A stretch of 64,000 nt of DNA from contig NC_079260.1 in the NCBI RefSeq assembly GCF_947241705.1, positions 496,001 through 560,000 of the forward strand, in the 5' to 3' direction. The notes under the pieces were generated by a model, which saw nothing but the letters and a program-made list of their open reading frames with translations, ran no database searches and was not told the DNA's origin. Made by a program: the position numbers and the translations under genes. Source of the stretch: Saccharomyces mikatae IFO 1815 (Eukaryota; Ascomycota; Saccharomycetes; Saccharomycetales; Saccharomycetaceae). Positions 48,401-59,891 of this stretch are shown in pieces (within the stretch, counting starts at the first letter, position 1; every line of letters begins with the position of its first letter).

Positions 48401-50188
48401 TTACTCGCGGAGGCAGGGATCAAATTATGGGTTCTTACAGGTGATAAAGTTGAAACAGCCATAAATATTGGATTCTCATGCAATCTTTTAAATAATGAAA
48501 TGGAACTATTAGTTATCAAAACATCGGGTGACGATGTGAAGGAATTTGGGTCAGAACCAAGCGAAATTGTGGATTCTTTACTTTCGAAGTACTTGAAAGA
48601 GTATTTTGGTCTACACGGTACTGAAGAAGAGATATTTGAAGCAAAGAAAGATCACGAATTTCCAAAAGGTAACTACGCTGTTGTTATTGATGGAGATGCT
48701 TTGAAATTAGCGTTATATGGTGAAGACATAAGAAGAAAGTTTCTGTTACTCTGCAAGAACTGCAGAGCTGTTTTATGCTGCAGAGTCTCACCCTCCCAAA
48801 AAGCAGCTGTTGTTAAATTAGTTAAGGATTCACTAGACGTTATGACCCTTGCCATTGGCGATGGTTCCAACGACGTTGCCATGATTCAATCTGCAGATGT
48901 TGGTATTGGTATTGCCGGTGAAGAAGGGCGACAGGCTGTTATGTGCTCGGATTATGCCATCGGTCAATTCAGATATCTGGCTAGATTAGTGCTTGTTCAC
49001 GGTAGGTGGTCCTATAAGAGGTTAGCTGAAATGATTCCTGAGTTTTTTTACAAAAACATGATATTTGCATTAGCATTATTCTGGTATGGTATCTATAATG
49101 ATTTCGACGGGTCATATTTGTATGAGTACACTTATATGATGTTCTATAACTTGGCATTTACATCTTTGCCGGTTATCTTCTTAGGTATTTTGGACCAGGA
49201 TGTGAATGACACTATATCTTTAGTGGTTCCCCAGTTATATCGTGTTGGGATCTTAAGAAAAGAGTGGAATCAAAGAAAGTTTTTATGGTACATGTTGGAC
49301 GGTTTATACCAATCTATCATTTGCTTTTTTTTCCCCTATCTGGTTTATCACAAAAATATGGTAGTAACAAGTAATGGATTGGGATTGGATCATCGTTATT
49401 TTGTCGGTGTTTATGTCACCACCATTGCCGTAATATCATGTAACACATATGTTTTACTACATCAATATAGGTGGGACTGGTTTAGCGGACTATTCATTGC
49501 GCTGTCGTGTCTTGTCGTTTTCGCATGGACCGGGATATGGTCTTCTGCAATAGGAAGCAGAGAATTTTTTAAAGCTGCAGCACGTATCTATGGAGCACCA
49601 TCATTCTGGGCTGTGTTCTTCGTTGCCGTGTTATTCTGTTTACTACCTCGTTTCACATATGACAGTTTTCAGAAATTTTTCTACCCAACTGATGTAGAAA
49701 TAATAAGAGAAATGTGGCAACATGGTCATTTTGACCATTATCCAGCTGGTTACGATCCGACAGACCCTAACAGACCCAAAGTCACAAAGCCAGGGCAACA
49801 CGGAGAAAAGATTATAGAAGGTATAACACTTTCTGACAATTTAGGTGCTTCCAACTATTCAAGAGACAGTGTTGTTACGGAAGAGATTCCAATGTCATTC
49901 ATCCGAGCTGAAAACGGAAGTCCTAGTCGATATCAAAAGCCTGAATCTTGGATGACTTCACCCAAGGAAACACAAGATCTTCTTCAATCGCCCCAATTTC
50001 AGCAGACCCAAGCATTCGAGACCGTTCCAGCCACCAACCTCAGGTCATCTTTGGACCGTACAAGGGAACAGATGATGGCTACGCATCAACTAGACCACCG
50101 TTACTCTGTCGAAAGGGCAAGAACGTCTCTAGACTTACCGGGCATAACAAACGCAGCCTCCTTGATCGGAACCCAACAGAACAGCTAA
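45473..50188 (+). CDS. DNF1: Phospholipid-translocating P4-ATPase Dnf1
   Basis: This 1571-residue flippase moves phosphatidylcholine, phosphatidylethanolamine and lyso or glucosyl lipids inward at the plasma membrane, with Lem3 as partner. The N-terminal 200 residues are acidic and cytosolic. The P-type marks are the actuator loop DGETNL near 445, the P4 membrane motif PISLYISVEIIK near 616-627, the phosphorylation motif DKTGTLT with Asp near 667, LTGDKVETA, and the hinge GDGSNDVAMI. Ten membrane segments are expected: two before the actuator domain, two before DKTGT, six after residue 1190. The C-terminal 120 residues are Ser/Thr/Gln-rich and likely phosphoregulated. Length equals YER166W. 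Confidence 0.97.
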   Translation: MSSAFPGEGHTPMSPFEDTFQFEDNSSNEDTHIGPTHIGDNVSSNKYGRPQVNFNDEAPKNKREDAEEFTFNDDTEYDNHSFQQTPKLNNGSGTFDDVELDNDNGEPHTNYDGMKRFRMGTKRNKKGNPITGRSKTLKWARKNIPNPFEDFTKDDIDPGAINRAQELRTVYYNMPLPKNMIDEEGNPIIQYPRNKIRTTKYTPLTFLPKNILFQFHNFANVYFLVLIILGAFQIFGVTNPGLSAVPLVVIVIITAIKDAIEDSRRTVLDLEVNNTKTHILEGVDNENVSTDNISLWRKFKKANSKLLFKFIQYCKEHLTEEGKMKRMQRKRHELRVQKTVGTSGPRSSLDSIDSYRASADYGRPSLDYDNLEQGVGEANIVDRSLPPRTDCKFAKNYWKSVKVGDIVRIHNNDEIPADIILLSTSDADGACYLETKNLDGETNLKVRQSLKCANTIRTSRDIARTKFWIESEGPHSNLYTYQGNMKWRSLADGETRNEPITINNVLLRGCTLRNTKWAMGIVMFTGDDTKIMLNSGITPTKKSRISRELNFSVVINFVLLFILCFVSGIANGVYYDKKGRSRFSYEFGTIAGSAATNGFVSFWVAVILYQSLVPISLYISVEIIKTAQAAFIYGDVLLYNAKLDYPCTPKSWNISDDLGQVEYIFSDKTGTLTQNVMEFKKCTINGVSYGRAYTEALAGLRKRQGIDVETEGRRERAEIAKDRDTMIDELRALSGNSQFYPEEVTFVSKEFVRDLKGASGEIQQRCCEHFMLALALCHSVLVEANPDDPKKLDLKAQSPDEAALVATARDVGFSFVGKTKKGLIVEMQGIQKEFEILNILEFNSSRKRMSCIVKIPGLNPEDEPKALLICKGADSIIYSRLSRQSGSNNETVLEKTALHLEQYATEGLRTLCIAQRELSWSEYKKWNERYDIAAASLANREDELEVVADSIERELILLGGTAIEDRLQDGVPDCIELLAEAGIKLWVLTGDKVETAINIGFSCNLLNNEMELLVIKTSGDDVKEFGSEPSEIVDSLLSKYLKEYFGLHGTEEEIFEAKKDHEFPKGNYAVVIDGDALKLALYGEDIRRKFLLLCKNCRAVLCCRVSPSQKAAVVKLVKDSLDVMTLAIGDGSNDVAMIQSADVGIGIAGEEGRQAVMCSDYAIGQFRYLARLVLVHGRWSYKRLAEMIPEFFYKNMIFALALFWYGIYNDFDGSYLYEYTYMMFYNLAFTSLPVIFLGILDQDVNDTISLVVPQLYRVGILRKEWNQRKFLWYMLDGLYQSIICFFFPYLVYHKNMVVTSNGLGLDHRYFVGVYVTTIAVISCNTYVLLHQYRWDWFSGLFIALSCLVVFAWTGIWSSAIGSREFFKAAARIYGAPSFWAVFFVAVLFCLLPRFTYDSFQKFFYPTDVEIIREMWQHGHFDHYPAGYDPTDPNRPKVTKPGQHGEKIIEGITLSDNLGASNYSRDSVVTEEIPMSFIRAENGSPSRYQKPESWMTSPKETQDLLQSPQFQQTQAFETVPATNLRSSLDRTREQMMATHQLDHRYSVERARTSLDLPGITNAASLIGTQQNS

Positions 50189-50914
50189 TCATGATAATCA
50201 ACTAAACCCGTTGCATTTTCTTCCACTGCTGTATATAAAAAACTACGTAACATCACTCTGTATGACTTATAATCCATGCATGCTCCACTTGACACATTTC
50301 TCTTAATATCCTTTAGTGGCGGACGTGTGGGTTTCTTTGTTCTATTATTAAAACTCGCAATTAACCCGGATCCCTATCATTCAAGGACGCACAATGGTGG
50401 GCTAATTTTTTCTTCCGATGGAAAACTGACGCCAGCACTTTCCAGCGCTGGGAACTCTCCATTAACTGGCAAAAAACTGATCAAGGTCATAATCAAAGGA
50501 ATTTTTCGAACTTCCTATAGAGAAAATTTAGGAATTAATCAAGTCGTGATACGTATGTTATTACCTAGGTGAGAGACTATATTTATTGAATATAGCTTTT
50601 TATACTAACATAAAGTAAATTTTATTATAGTAATCCTAGGCTTATTGTTATTATTTGCGTGAAAGAAGGTTCATGCCTAGTTATTCAGGATATTAATCAG
50701 GAATAGTCATAGTTTTGTAATACACGTCTTTCACTCTTATTTCTGGTAAAAATTCGCTAAAATATATTGAATTTGACTTTTTGACAGTGGATTTGTTGTT
50801 AATAAAGAAAACTACCAGATCAACCATTTAGGGAAGTCTTTCAGAAAAGCTCAGAAGGAGGCCTAAGATAACAAGCAAGGCGATCTTGATATTATCGCTT
50901 AAAGTTGATAGCAC
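50189..50914. other. DNF1-BCK2 intergenic region
   Basis: This spacer follows the DNF1 stop and precedes BCK2. A 98-codon plus-strand frame (50276-50572) exists, with no recognisable domain or codon bias; I do not accept it. I see no RNA gene or LTR. The part from 50580 to 50660 is very AT-rich. Confidence 0.4.
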
Positions 50915-53467
50915 ATGCCGAAAAATAGTCACCACCATCGTTCCAGTTCGGTAAATTCCACAAAGAATCGTTCTACGGAATCTACGACTAAATGGAAAAT
51001 TCCGCACTATTATCGCAGATCTACTAGTGGTAGTACGCAAGCTTCGCCGGACAGGAATTCTTCCTCAACTGGTGTATGTAGCACTCCAGTGTTACCTACT
51101 ATGAATGTTATGTCCAGCCCGAAAAAGGTTCTATTGGAGGATTCCAGGGACAACAATGCAAAATCAAAGAAGACTAGTAGAAGGAGATCAGGCGAAATGG
51201 TCTTTGTCAATTATACTGTACAAGATACGGTTAATGAAGATGATACTGAGTTGCAAACCAAACCACTTTCCGTTCCAACACCTAAAGCGAAGTTGAAGAA
51301 GAAATCTTCTAAGAGGAGAATGCTGAAAATATTTGGATCGTCAAAGAGCGAGCATATAGAAGATATTGTCGAAGAGCAACCAATGGTGCTACAGCTGGAT
51401 TCAGAAAATCAGCCTCTATCGGGCATCTCTGTTTCAGGAGGTGCGCTTGATAACTCATTATTAACTACCAAAAGATCTTACAACTCTTTCTTGAAGCATA
51501 ACAAGCTTCACGGTAAGGCCTCTTTCTCCAGCAGCTTGTCCTTCCCATCATTAAACATGATGGGCAGCACTAGCGATATGTCCTTTGATAATAATGATTT
51601 TGGTTCCGAAAAAGAAGTCGTTCCGAAATCAACCCATGATCCTTCATTAGCCAAGCCCCCATCAAGATTTACGGAAAGTGAAAGAAACACTACCTCCAAT
51701 TTATCAAGTATACCTCTCATGAACACGAAAAATACAAGATTGAAGTATAGTAAAACAGTACCTCAAAGCTTTGACCGACAAAGATTACAAGAAAGTGGGT
51801 TATATCACTCTACTGAATCTTTCAACCTCAAAGATCAAAGTGGTAGTAACAATAGGTCATCCCTAAGTCTGAATTCAGATTTAGGGACCCCACACTCTAC
51901 AAAGCATTCACCTGATTCACCAAGAACGTCGAGGTCCTTCAACTGCGGAGATTCACAAAGTGGAGTAAAAGTACCGGAGGAAAATGATGCTTCTATTGCA
52001 TTTAGTAAAATGTTTACTAGAAAACGAGCCAACACTGGCGGGTCCACGTGTTCGCTAGCCTCACCCACGATTGCACAAACTATTCAGCAATCAAATATAA
52101 AAGTTAATAAATTGCCAACTCAAAGAACAACTTCAGTCGGCTCATTATCATCCATGTCAAATCGTTATTCCCCAATAAGGGTTGCATCCCCTGGAAGAGC
52201 AAGATCCGGAACACGCGGATCCTCTCTTTATAGATTATCAAGAGACCTAAACTCTTTACCAAGTGTGACTGATCTACCCGAAATGGATAGTACAACCCCG
52301 GTTAACGAAATGTTCCTAGATGGTCAACCTCAGCATAAGAATGGAAGCTCTAAAGTAGGACATAAAAAGAAACAAGAATCTATCTCTGATGCCCAAAGAA
52401 ATCAAAATTCAAATTCGTACATCACAACACCATCATCTTCTCTTGTGACACCGCCATACTACATGACAGGCTATACGTTACCAAGTTCAGCTTCAGCGTC
52501 TTCAACTCCAAATGTTCTTGATACTAGTAGCATGAATTTTATTTCAAGTGCCAATACAGTTACAAGTTCTCGCCCCTCCAGTAATTTATCCTCTTTTGAA
52601 AAAGAATATGGCAACGAAAATGACGCCACTGGAGAATTATCTGCACTGAATACACCAATGGAGAGTATACCGGCATTAAAAGGTATACCTAGATCCACTT
52701 TAGAAGAAAATGAGGAAGAAGATGTGCTAGTTCAAGATACTCCAAATACTACTCATTTTCAAAGAAGGGATATGATTGGAATGGACACTCATAGGAAGGA
52801 TGATAGCTTAGACCTTAACTCGTTGATGCCACACGGCAGTACAACTAGCAGCAGCATCGTAGACTCAGTAATGACAAACTCAATGTCCACCACAACAAGC
52901 AATGCGACCGGAAATTACTTTCAAGATCAAGATAAATATACATTGGTGAATACAGGACTGGGACTAAGTGATGCAAATCTCGACCATTTTATTAGATCTC
53001 AATTGAAGCATGCCTCTCGATCCGAATCTAATAATATTGGCAATCGCGTTGCATACGGTGGCTCAGTACCAAACAATACTGATACGACTAAGGCTAATCT
53101 GCAAGTATATACCGAGTTTGATTTTGAGAATCCAGAGTCTTTTTTCCATGAGCAATCAAAATTACTGGATAAAATGGGCCGCGGCAGTAATAACAATAAT
53201 AGTGCTATTCAAATGAATGAACCGAAGTCGGCTGATACATACATTGGAACTATATCTCCAGATACATCAGCAACTGTTTCGTTAGGAGACTTGATTGGTT
53301 CAAACGTTTCAAACAATATTGAAAGAAATTTTTACGATGGTCACACTTTTGGACCGCAGTATCAAGCGAACTCATCCGTGGACAATCCAAGTAGCCAAAA
53401 TCCAGCACCGATTACAAACAACGACATTGACAATTTACAGTCTTTTTACTTCGATAATAGCAACTAA
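50915..53467 (+). CDS. BCK2: G1/S transcription activator Bck2
   Basis: This 850-residue protein is the Bck2 orthologue (851 in S. cerevisiae). It promotes CLN and other early cell-cycle gene expression independently of Cln3, partly through Mcm1, and acts as a dosage suppressor of protein kinase C pathway mutants. The sequence is Ser/Thr/Asn-rich and mostly disordered. Basic patches occur in the first 150 residues (KAKLKKKSSKRRMLKIFGSS). No catalytic domain is visible. Identification rests on position, length and end-to-end similarity to what I remember. Confidence 0.93.
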   Translation: MPKNSHHHRSSSVNSTKNRSTESTTKWKIPHYYRRSTSGSTQASPDRNSSSTGVCSTPVLPTMNVMSSPKKVLLEDSRDNNAKSKKTSRRRSGEMVFVNYTVQDTVNEDDTELQTKPLSVPTPKAKLKKKSSKRRMLKIFGSSKSEHIEDIVEEQPMVLQLDSENQPLSGISVSGGALDNSLLTTKRSYNSFLKHNKLHGKASFSSSLSFPSLNMMGSTSDMSFDNNDFGSEKEVVPKSTHDPSLAKPPSRFTESERNTTSNLSSIPLMNTKNTRLKYSKTVPQSFDRQRLQESGLYHSTESFNLKDQSGSNNRSSLSLNSDLGTPHSTKHSPDSPRTSRSFNCGDSQSGVKVPEENDASIAFSKMFTRKRANTGGSTCSLASPTIAQTIQQSNIKVNKLPTQRTTSVGSLSSMSNRYSPIRVASPGRARSGTRGSSLYRLSRDLNSLPSVTDLPEMDSTTPVNEMFLDGQPQHKNGSSKVGHKKKQESISDAQRNQNSNSYITTPSSSLVTPPYYMTGYTLPSSASASSTPNVLDTSSMNFISSANTVTSSRPSSNLSSFEKEYGNENDATGELSALNTPMESIPALKGIPRSTLEENEEEDVLVQDTPNTTHFQRRDMIGMDTHRKDDSLDLNSLMPHGSTTSSSIVDSVMTNSMSTTTSNATGNYFQDQDKYTLVNTGLGLSDANLDHFIRSQLKHASRSESNNIGNRVAYGGSVPNNTDTTKANLQVYTEFDFENPESFFHEQSKLLDKMGRGSNNNNSAIQMNEPKSADTYIGTISPDTSATVSLGDLIGSNVSNNIERNFYDGHTFGPQYQANSSVDNPSSQNPAPITNNDIDNLQSFYFDNSN

Positions 53468-53833
53468 GAACAAGAAAAAAAAAAAAGCAAAAGTAACAAC
53501 AAGTAAGTATTTTAGAAAAGTTGAAAGTTTGTGGGAATTTTCAATAAAAAAATAATAAAATTCATAATTTTAAATGCAGCCCTGCTCCTTAACATCAAAT
53601 ATAGTGCAGCATGGGTAAAACACTGGCATTTGAAATTAGTGAATATTTTTAGTAATGATATATAGTAGATTGGCTTCTTAACATGTTATTTAACTCCCTA
53701 TCCTCTATCTCCTTTCCAATTGAGTACTAATTTCTAAAATGAGAGATAACTATGCATCTTGTTTCTCTACATGGTTTACGTAGATGTATACATATATATA
53801 TGTGTATGCACATAATTATAGATTGGCAAGCCA
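53468..53833. other. Convergent BCK2-CCA1 intergenic region
   Basis: This spacer separates two convergent stops. A-rich sequence follows BCK2 (53475-53488). A TATACATATATATATGTGTATG block at 53787-53808 is mostly its own complement and fits a bidirectional 3' end signal. No gene is seen. Confidence 0.5.
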
Positions 53834-55474
53834 CTACAGGTATTTTGGTAGTACGGCTCTTAAATGAGTTATTAGGTCTGTATCAGTTCCGCAAGGATTA
53901 TCAAATTGCCACCTAATTGCTTCGTTATTGATTTTACCTAACCATGGACCAGGTTTCATCTCCAGTAGTTTTGCCATTTGTTTGCCGTCTACTATGGGTT
54001 TTAGCTCATGACAATTATTCATATTATTGTCATATATGTAGGAGTAGAATTCATTGTAATTCTGGAAAAGCGATTCAATTTTATCGGTTTCAAACTTGGA
54101 AGTCTTCAAGAATTCATCCAACAGGGACGTGAAATGTGCTGTTTCCCATTCGCCATTAAATTCTCTTAGAAATACACCGATTTCTGATTTTTTCAATTGT
54201 GAGCAACCCGCAAACCTGGTAAGTATATCCTCATATGAACTTATTGAATCTACAGTCTTGGCAATAACCACTGCGTCATTTTTGCTCAACTTTAATCCTT
54301 CTTTTACGATGCTTTCTGTGACAGAAACCAGGTTGTTAACTTTCTTCTTAGGGTTTCCAATAATCTGTAAATTGGCCATAGGGGACAAGGTCGCGCTTAG
54401 TATAAAATTCTGCTGGAAAGTAGGCGAGCAACCAATCTTTTCCCTTAAAACAGGAAGTTTTTCTACAAACATTGGATATAATTCGATAAAGCTTTTCAAA
54501 TGTGAGTTCAATATTTTATCATTGTATATATGATTAATCCTGTCCATATCGTGACAGTTCTTTTCATTGAAATGCACGACGGATTCATCATTATGCCAAA
54601 AGAAAATAACATTATCTAGATGAGCTTTTTGAATCAATTGCAAAGCCAATAATGGCGTCGGCCCTGCCAAGATTTTCTCCATCTCGACACCGACTCGTTC
54701 TCTAGAGATTTTTGAATTGAATGCATTATTGATTTGAGGATCGTCCATTTCAGCCATTACTTCTGGATCTATCGAAAAGTTGAATCTAGAAGCAAAACGA
54801 ATCAATCTTAAAACTCGCAAGGGATCGTCCAAAAAAGTTTGTTTTGCTGGAAGTGGGGTACGCAGAATACCGTTTTTCAAATCTTGTAGTCCTCTCTTGG
54901 TGAAATCTTCCACTTCACCTTTATGAATGTTATAAAAAAGAGCGTTCAACGTAGCATCCCTTCTCAAAGCATCTTCTTCAGGTGTTCCAAAGCACACTTT
55001 AGGAATCCTAGAAAGTTCGGTGTACTTCTCAGATCTTAGATTTACAAAATCTACTTCAACACCGAAAAGCTTAGTGGTCGCCGTTTCCAGATGTTTGGAT
55101 TTTTCAGGGTTCTTGTCAATCTTGTGAATGTTGTGAGGTTTGGCTCCATACTTGACGTAATGCTGCTGCAAATATTCATTCAAACCAGTAGCGAATTGTT
55201 CACCCGACATAACATTGATGGCGATATCCAGATCGTGAGAGCCTTGTCCCAGCAGCTTGTCCCGCACCCACCCCCCCGTGATCCGAAGTATCAGTGGCTC
55301 CGGATTATTATGGTGCTCCTGGTTGTACAGATCCGTATAATCATTAAGCAGGTTACAGATATGTTGTTCCACTTTAGTCAAGGTGATCTTTGGTGCATTC
55401 AAGGCAAAATTAGAATTAGTCATTGTTTTCTGAGGGACACTTTTCATCAGTAAAGATACCGTAGGCCGTAGCAT
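53834..55474 (-). CDS. CCA1: tRNA CCA-adding nucleotidyltransferase Cca1
   Basis: This 546-residue class II nucleotidyltransferase adds and repairs the CCA end of tRNAs in nucleus, cytosol and mitochondria. The catalytic head has ITGGWVRDKLLG (residues 65-76) and the metal-binding Asp pair DLD at 81-83, then a second conserved block RRDATLNALFYN and the nucleotide-selecting segment EDLRF-like region near FLDDPLRVLRLIRFASRF. Met residues at 1, 10 and 18 are kept; in S. cerevisiae these three starts give mitochondrial (Met1) and mainly nuclear-cytosolic (Met10, Met18) forms. The extra N-terminus (MLRPTVSLL) suits a presequence. The gene is divergent from RPH1. Confidence 0.97.
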   Translation of the reverse strand: MLRPTVSLLMKSVPQKTMTNSNFALNAPKITLTKVEQHICNLLNDYTDLYNQEHHNNPEPLILRITGGWVRDKLLGQGSHDLDIAINVMSGEQFATGLNEYLQQHYVKYGAKPHNIHKIDKNPEKSKHLETATTKLFGVEVDFVNLRSEKYTELSRIPKVCFGTPEEDALRRDATLNALFYNIHKGEVEDFTKRGLQDLKNGILRTPLPAKQTFLDDPLRVLRLIRFASRFNFSIDPEVMAEMDDPQINNAFNSKISRERVGVEMEKILAGPTPLLALQLIQKAHLDNVIFFWHNDESVVHFNEKNCHDMDRINHIYNDKILNSHLKSFIELYPMFVEKLPVLREKIGCSPTFQQNFILSATLSPMANLQIIGNPKKKVNNLVSVTESIVKEGLKLSKNDAVVIAKTVDSISSYEDILTRFAGCSQLKKSEIGVFLREFNGEWETAHFTSLLDEFLKTSKFETDKIESLFQNYNEFYSYIYDNNMNNCHELKPIVDGKQMAKLLEMKPGPWLGKINNEAIRWQFDNPCGTDTDLITHLRAVLPKYL

Positions 55475-58555
<3,081 letters not shown>

Positions 58556-58762
58556 CTCTCAGCTGTCAGTTATTGATTTACAGTCTTTTTTTGAAGACTT
58601 GAAATGTTATTCTATTCGGTCGGCCGGAGATCCGCGAAAATTCACTTTCCACTAATCACCATATTACAATCACCATTAGGCTATACATATCATTATATAG
58701 AAGAGGTATGTATATTAGTATACTGAACATTAAATCATCAGGGACAGGGCCAACAATAATCC

Positions 58763-59470
58763 ATGCCTGCGAACGGAAAACAAACAATAAAACTGCTCAA
58801 ACCCCTTCGACTTTTACTATTGGGGGCGCCAGGATCCGGTAAAGGGACACAGACTTCACGACTACTAGAAAGAATTCCTCAGTTGTTCTCAATTTCCTCG
58901 GGCGACATTTTACGTCAAGAAGTAAAATCTGAATCAACTCTGGGTCGGGAGGCTGCTACTTATATTGCTCAGGGGAAGTTATTGCCGGATGATCTCATAA
59001 CGCGTCTGATAACGTTTCGTCTTTCAGCATTAGATTGGTTAAAACCGTCAGCTGCATGGTTACTCGATGGATTTCCTCGAACTACTCCACAAGCTTCCGC
59101 TTTGGACGAGCTTCTGAAACAACATGATGCCAGTTTAAACTTGGTGGTAGAGTTAGATGTGCCCGAATCCACCATATTGGAAAGAATTGAGAATAGATAT
59201 GTTCACATTCCTAGTGGAAGAGTATATAATTTGCAATATAATCCCCCGAAAGTACCTGGGCTAGATGATATCACTGGTGAACCATTAACCAAAAGACTTG
59301 ATGACACCGCTGAAGTGTTTAAGAAACGACTGGAAGAGTACAATCAAACAAATGAGCCGTTAAAAGAGTACTACAGAAGTAGTGGGATTTTAAGTACCGT
59401 CTCAGGAGAAACCTCAGATATTATCTTCCCTAAGTTATTGAACCTAATAACCAGAAAATTTGGCCATTAG
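58763..59470 (+). CDS. ADK2: Mitochondrial GTP:AMP phosphotransferase Adk2
   Basis: This 235-residue adenylate-kinase-family enzyme of the matrix uses GTP to phosphorylate AMP. The P-loop GAPGSGKGTQ is at residues 21-30, the AMP site ISSGDILR follows, DGFPRT marks the next core motif near 102-107, and the LID domain (about 142-180) has NRYVHIPSGRVYN without the four zinc Cys found in some bacterial forms. The N-terminus is basic without an obvious cleavage site. It lies between RPH1 and RAD3 on the same strand, as in S. cerevisiae. Confidence 0.95.
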   Translation: MPANGKQTIKLLKPLRLLLLGAPGSGKGTQTSRLLERIPQLFSISSGDILRQEVKSESTLGREAATYIAQGKLLPDDLITRLITFRLSALDWLKPSAAWLLDGFPRTTPQASALDELLKQHDASLNLVVELDVPESTILERIENRYVHIPSGRVYNLQYNPPKVPGLDDITGEPLTKRLDDTAEVFKKRLEEYNQTNEPLKEYYRSSGILSTVSGETSDIIFPKLLNLITRKFGH

Positions 59471-59891
59471 GGCCCTACAAAGTTATACTGAAGATAAGCT
59501 TTTTTCAACCTCCCTCCTGAAATTAAACAAAGAATCTTGGAGCTCATATGAAAGCCAGCATCTTTTGAAACTAAATGGACATAGTAGGCTTTGAATCTCT
59601 CGAGTAGTCGTGATGCTATGTGTTAAATCTTATGTTAATCATGGGCGACGGCATTTAAGGATTATGATTGAAAATTATGAAAATTCAAAGTAACATACTT
59701 TTATGCCACGCCACATTGCTGCTACTGGAAAGGTATCTTTGATCTGTACATAATGGATATATATACATATATATGTATATGTCTTAAAGCTGATAAAGTG
59801 CTGCTATCTATCCATAAAGATACCATAAATCGCCTTGGGTTCAAGTCTACTGCGATCCTGTTATAACTATACAATAAGAGAACTAGAAACG
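59471..59891. other. ADK2-RAD3 intergenic region with a TA-rich palindrome
   Basis: This spacer has a block of alternating TA with the self-complementary core ATACATATATATGTAT near 59763-59778. It is likely the 3' signal of ADK2 or part of the RAD3 promoter. An in-frame ATG at 59835 would lengthen Rad3 by 19 residues. No other gene is seen. Confidence 0.45.

Noticed and set aside
50276-50572. 98-codon frame in the DNF1-BCK2 spacer
   Set aside because: No recognisable motif and unbiased codons; would need conservation evidence.
58617-58640. CGG and CCG half-sites (CGGAGATCCG) before ADK2
   Set aside because: Could suit a zinc-cluster factor, but a single short site without conservation data is weak.
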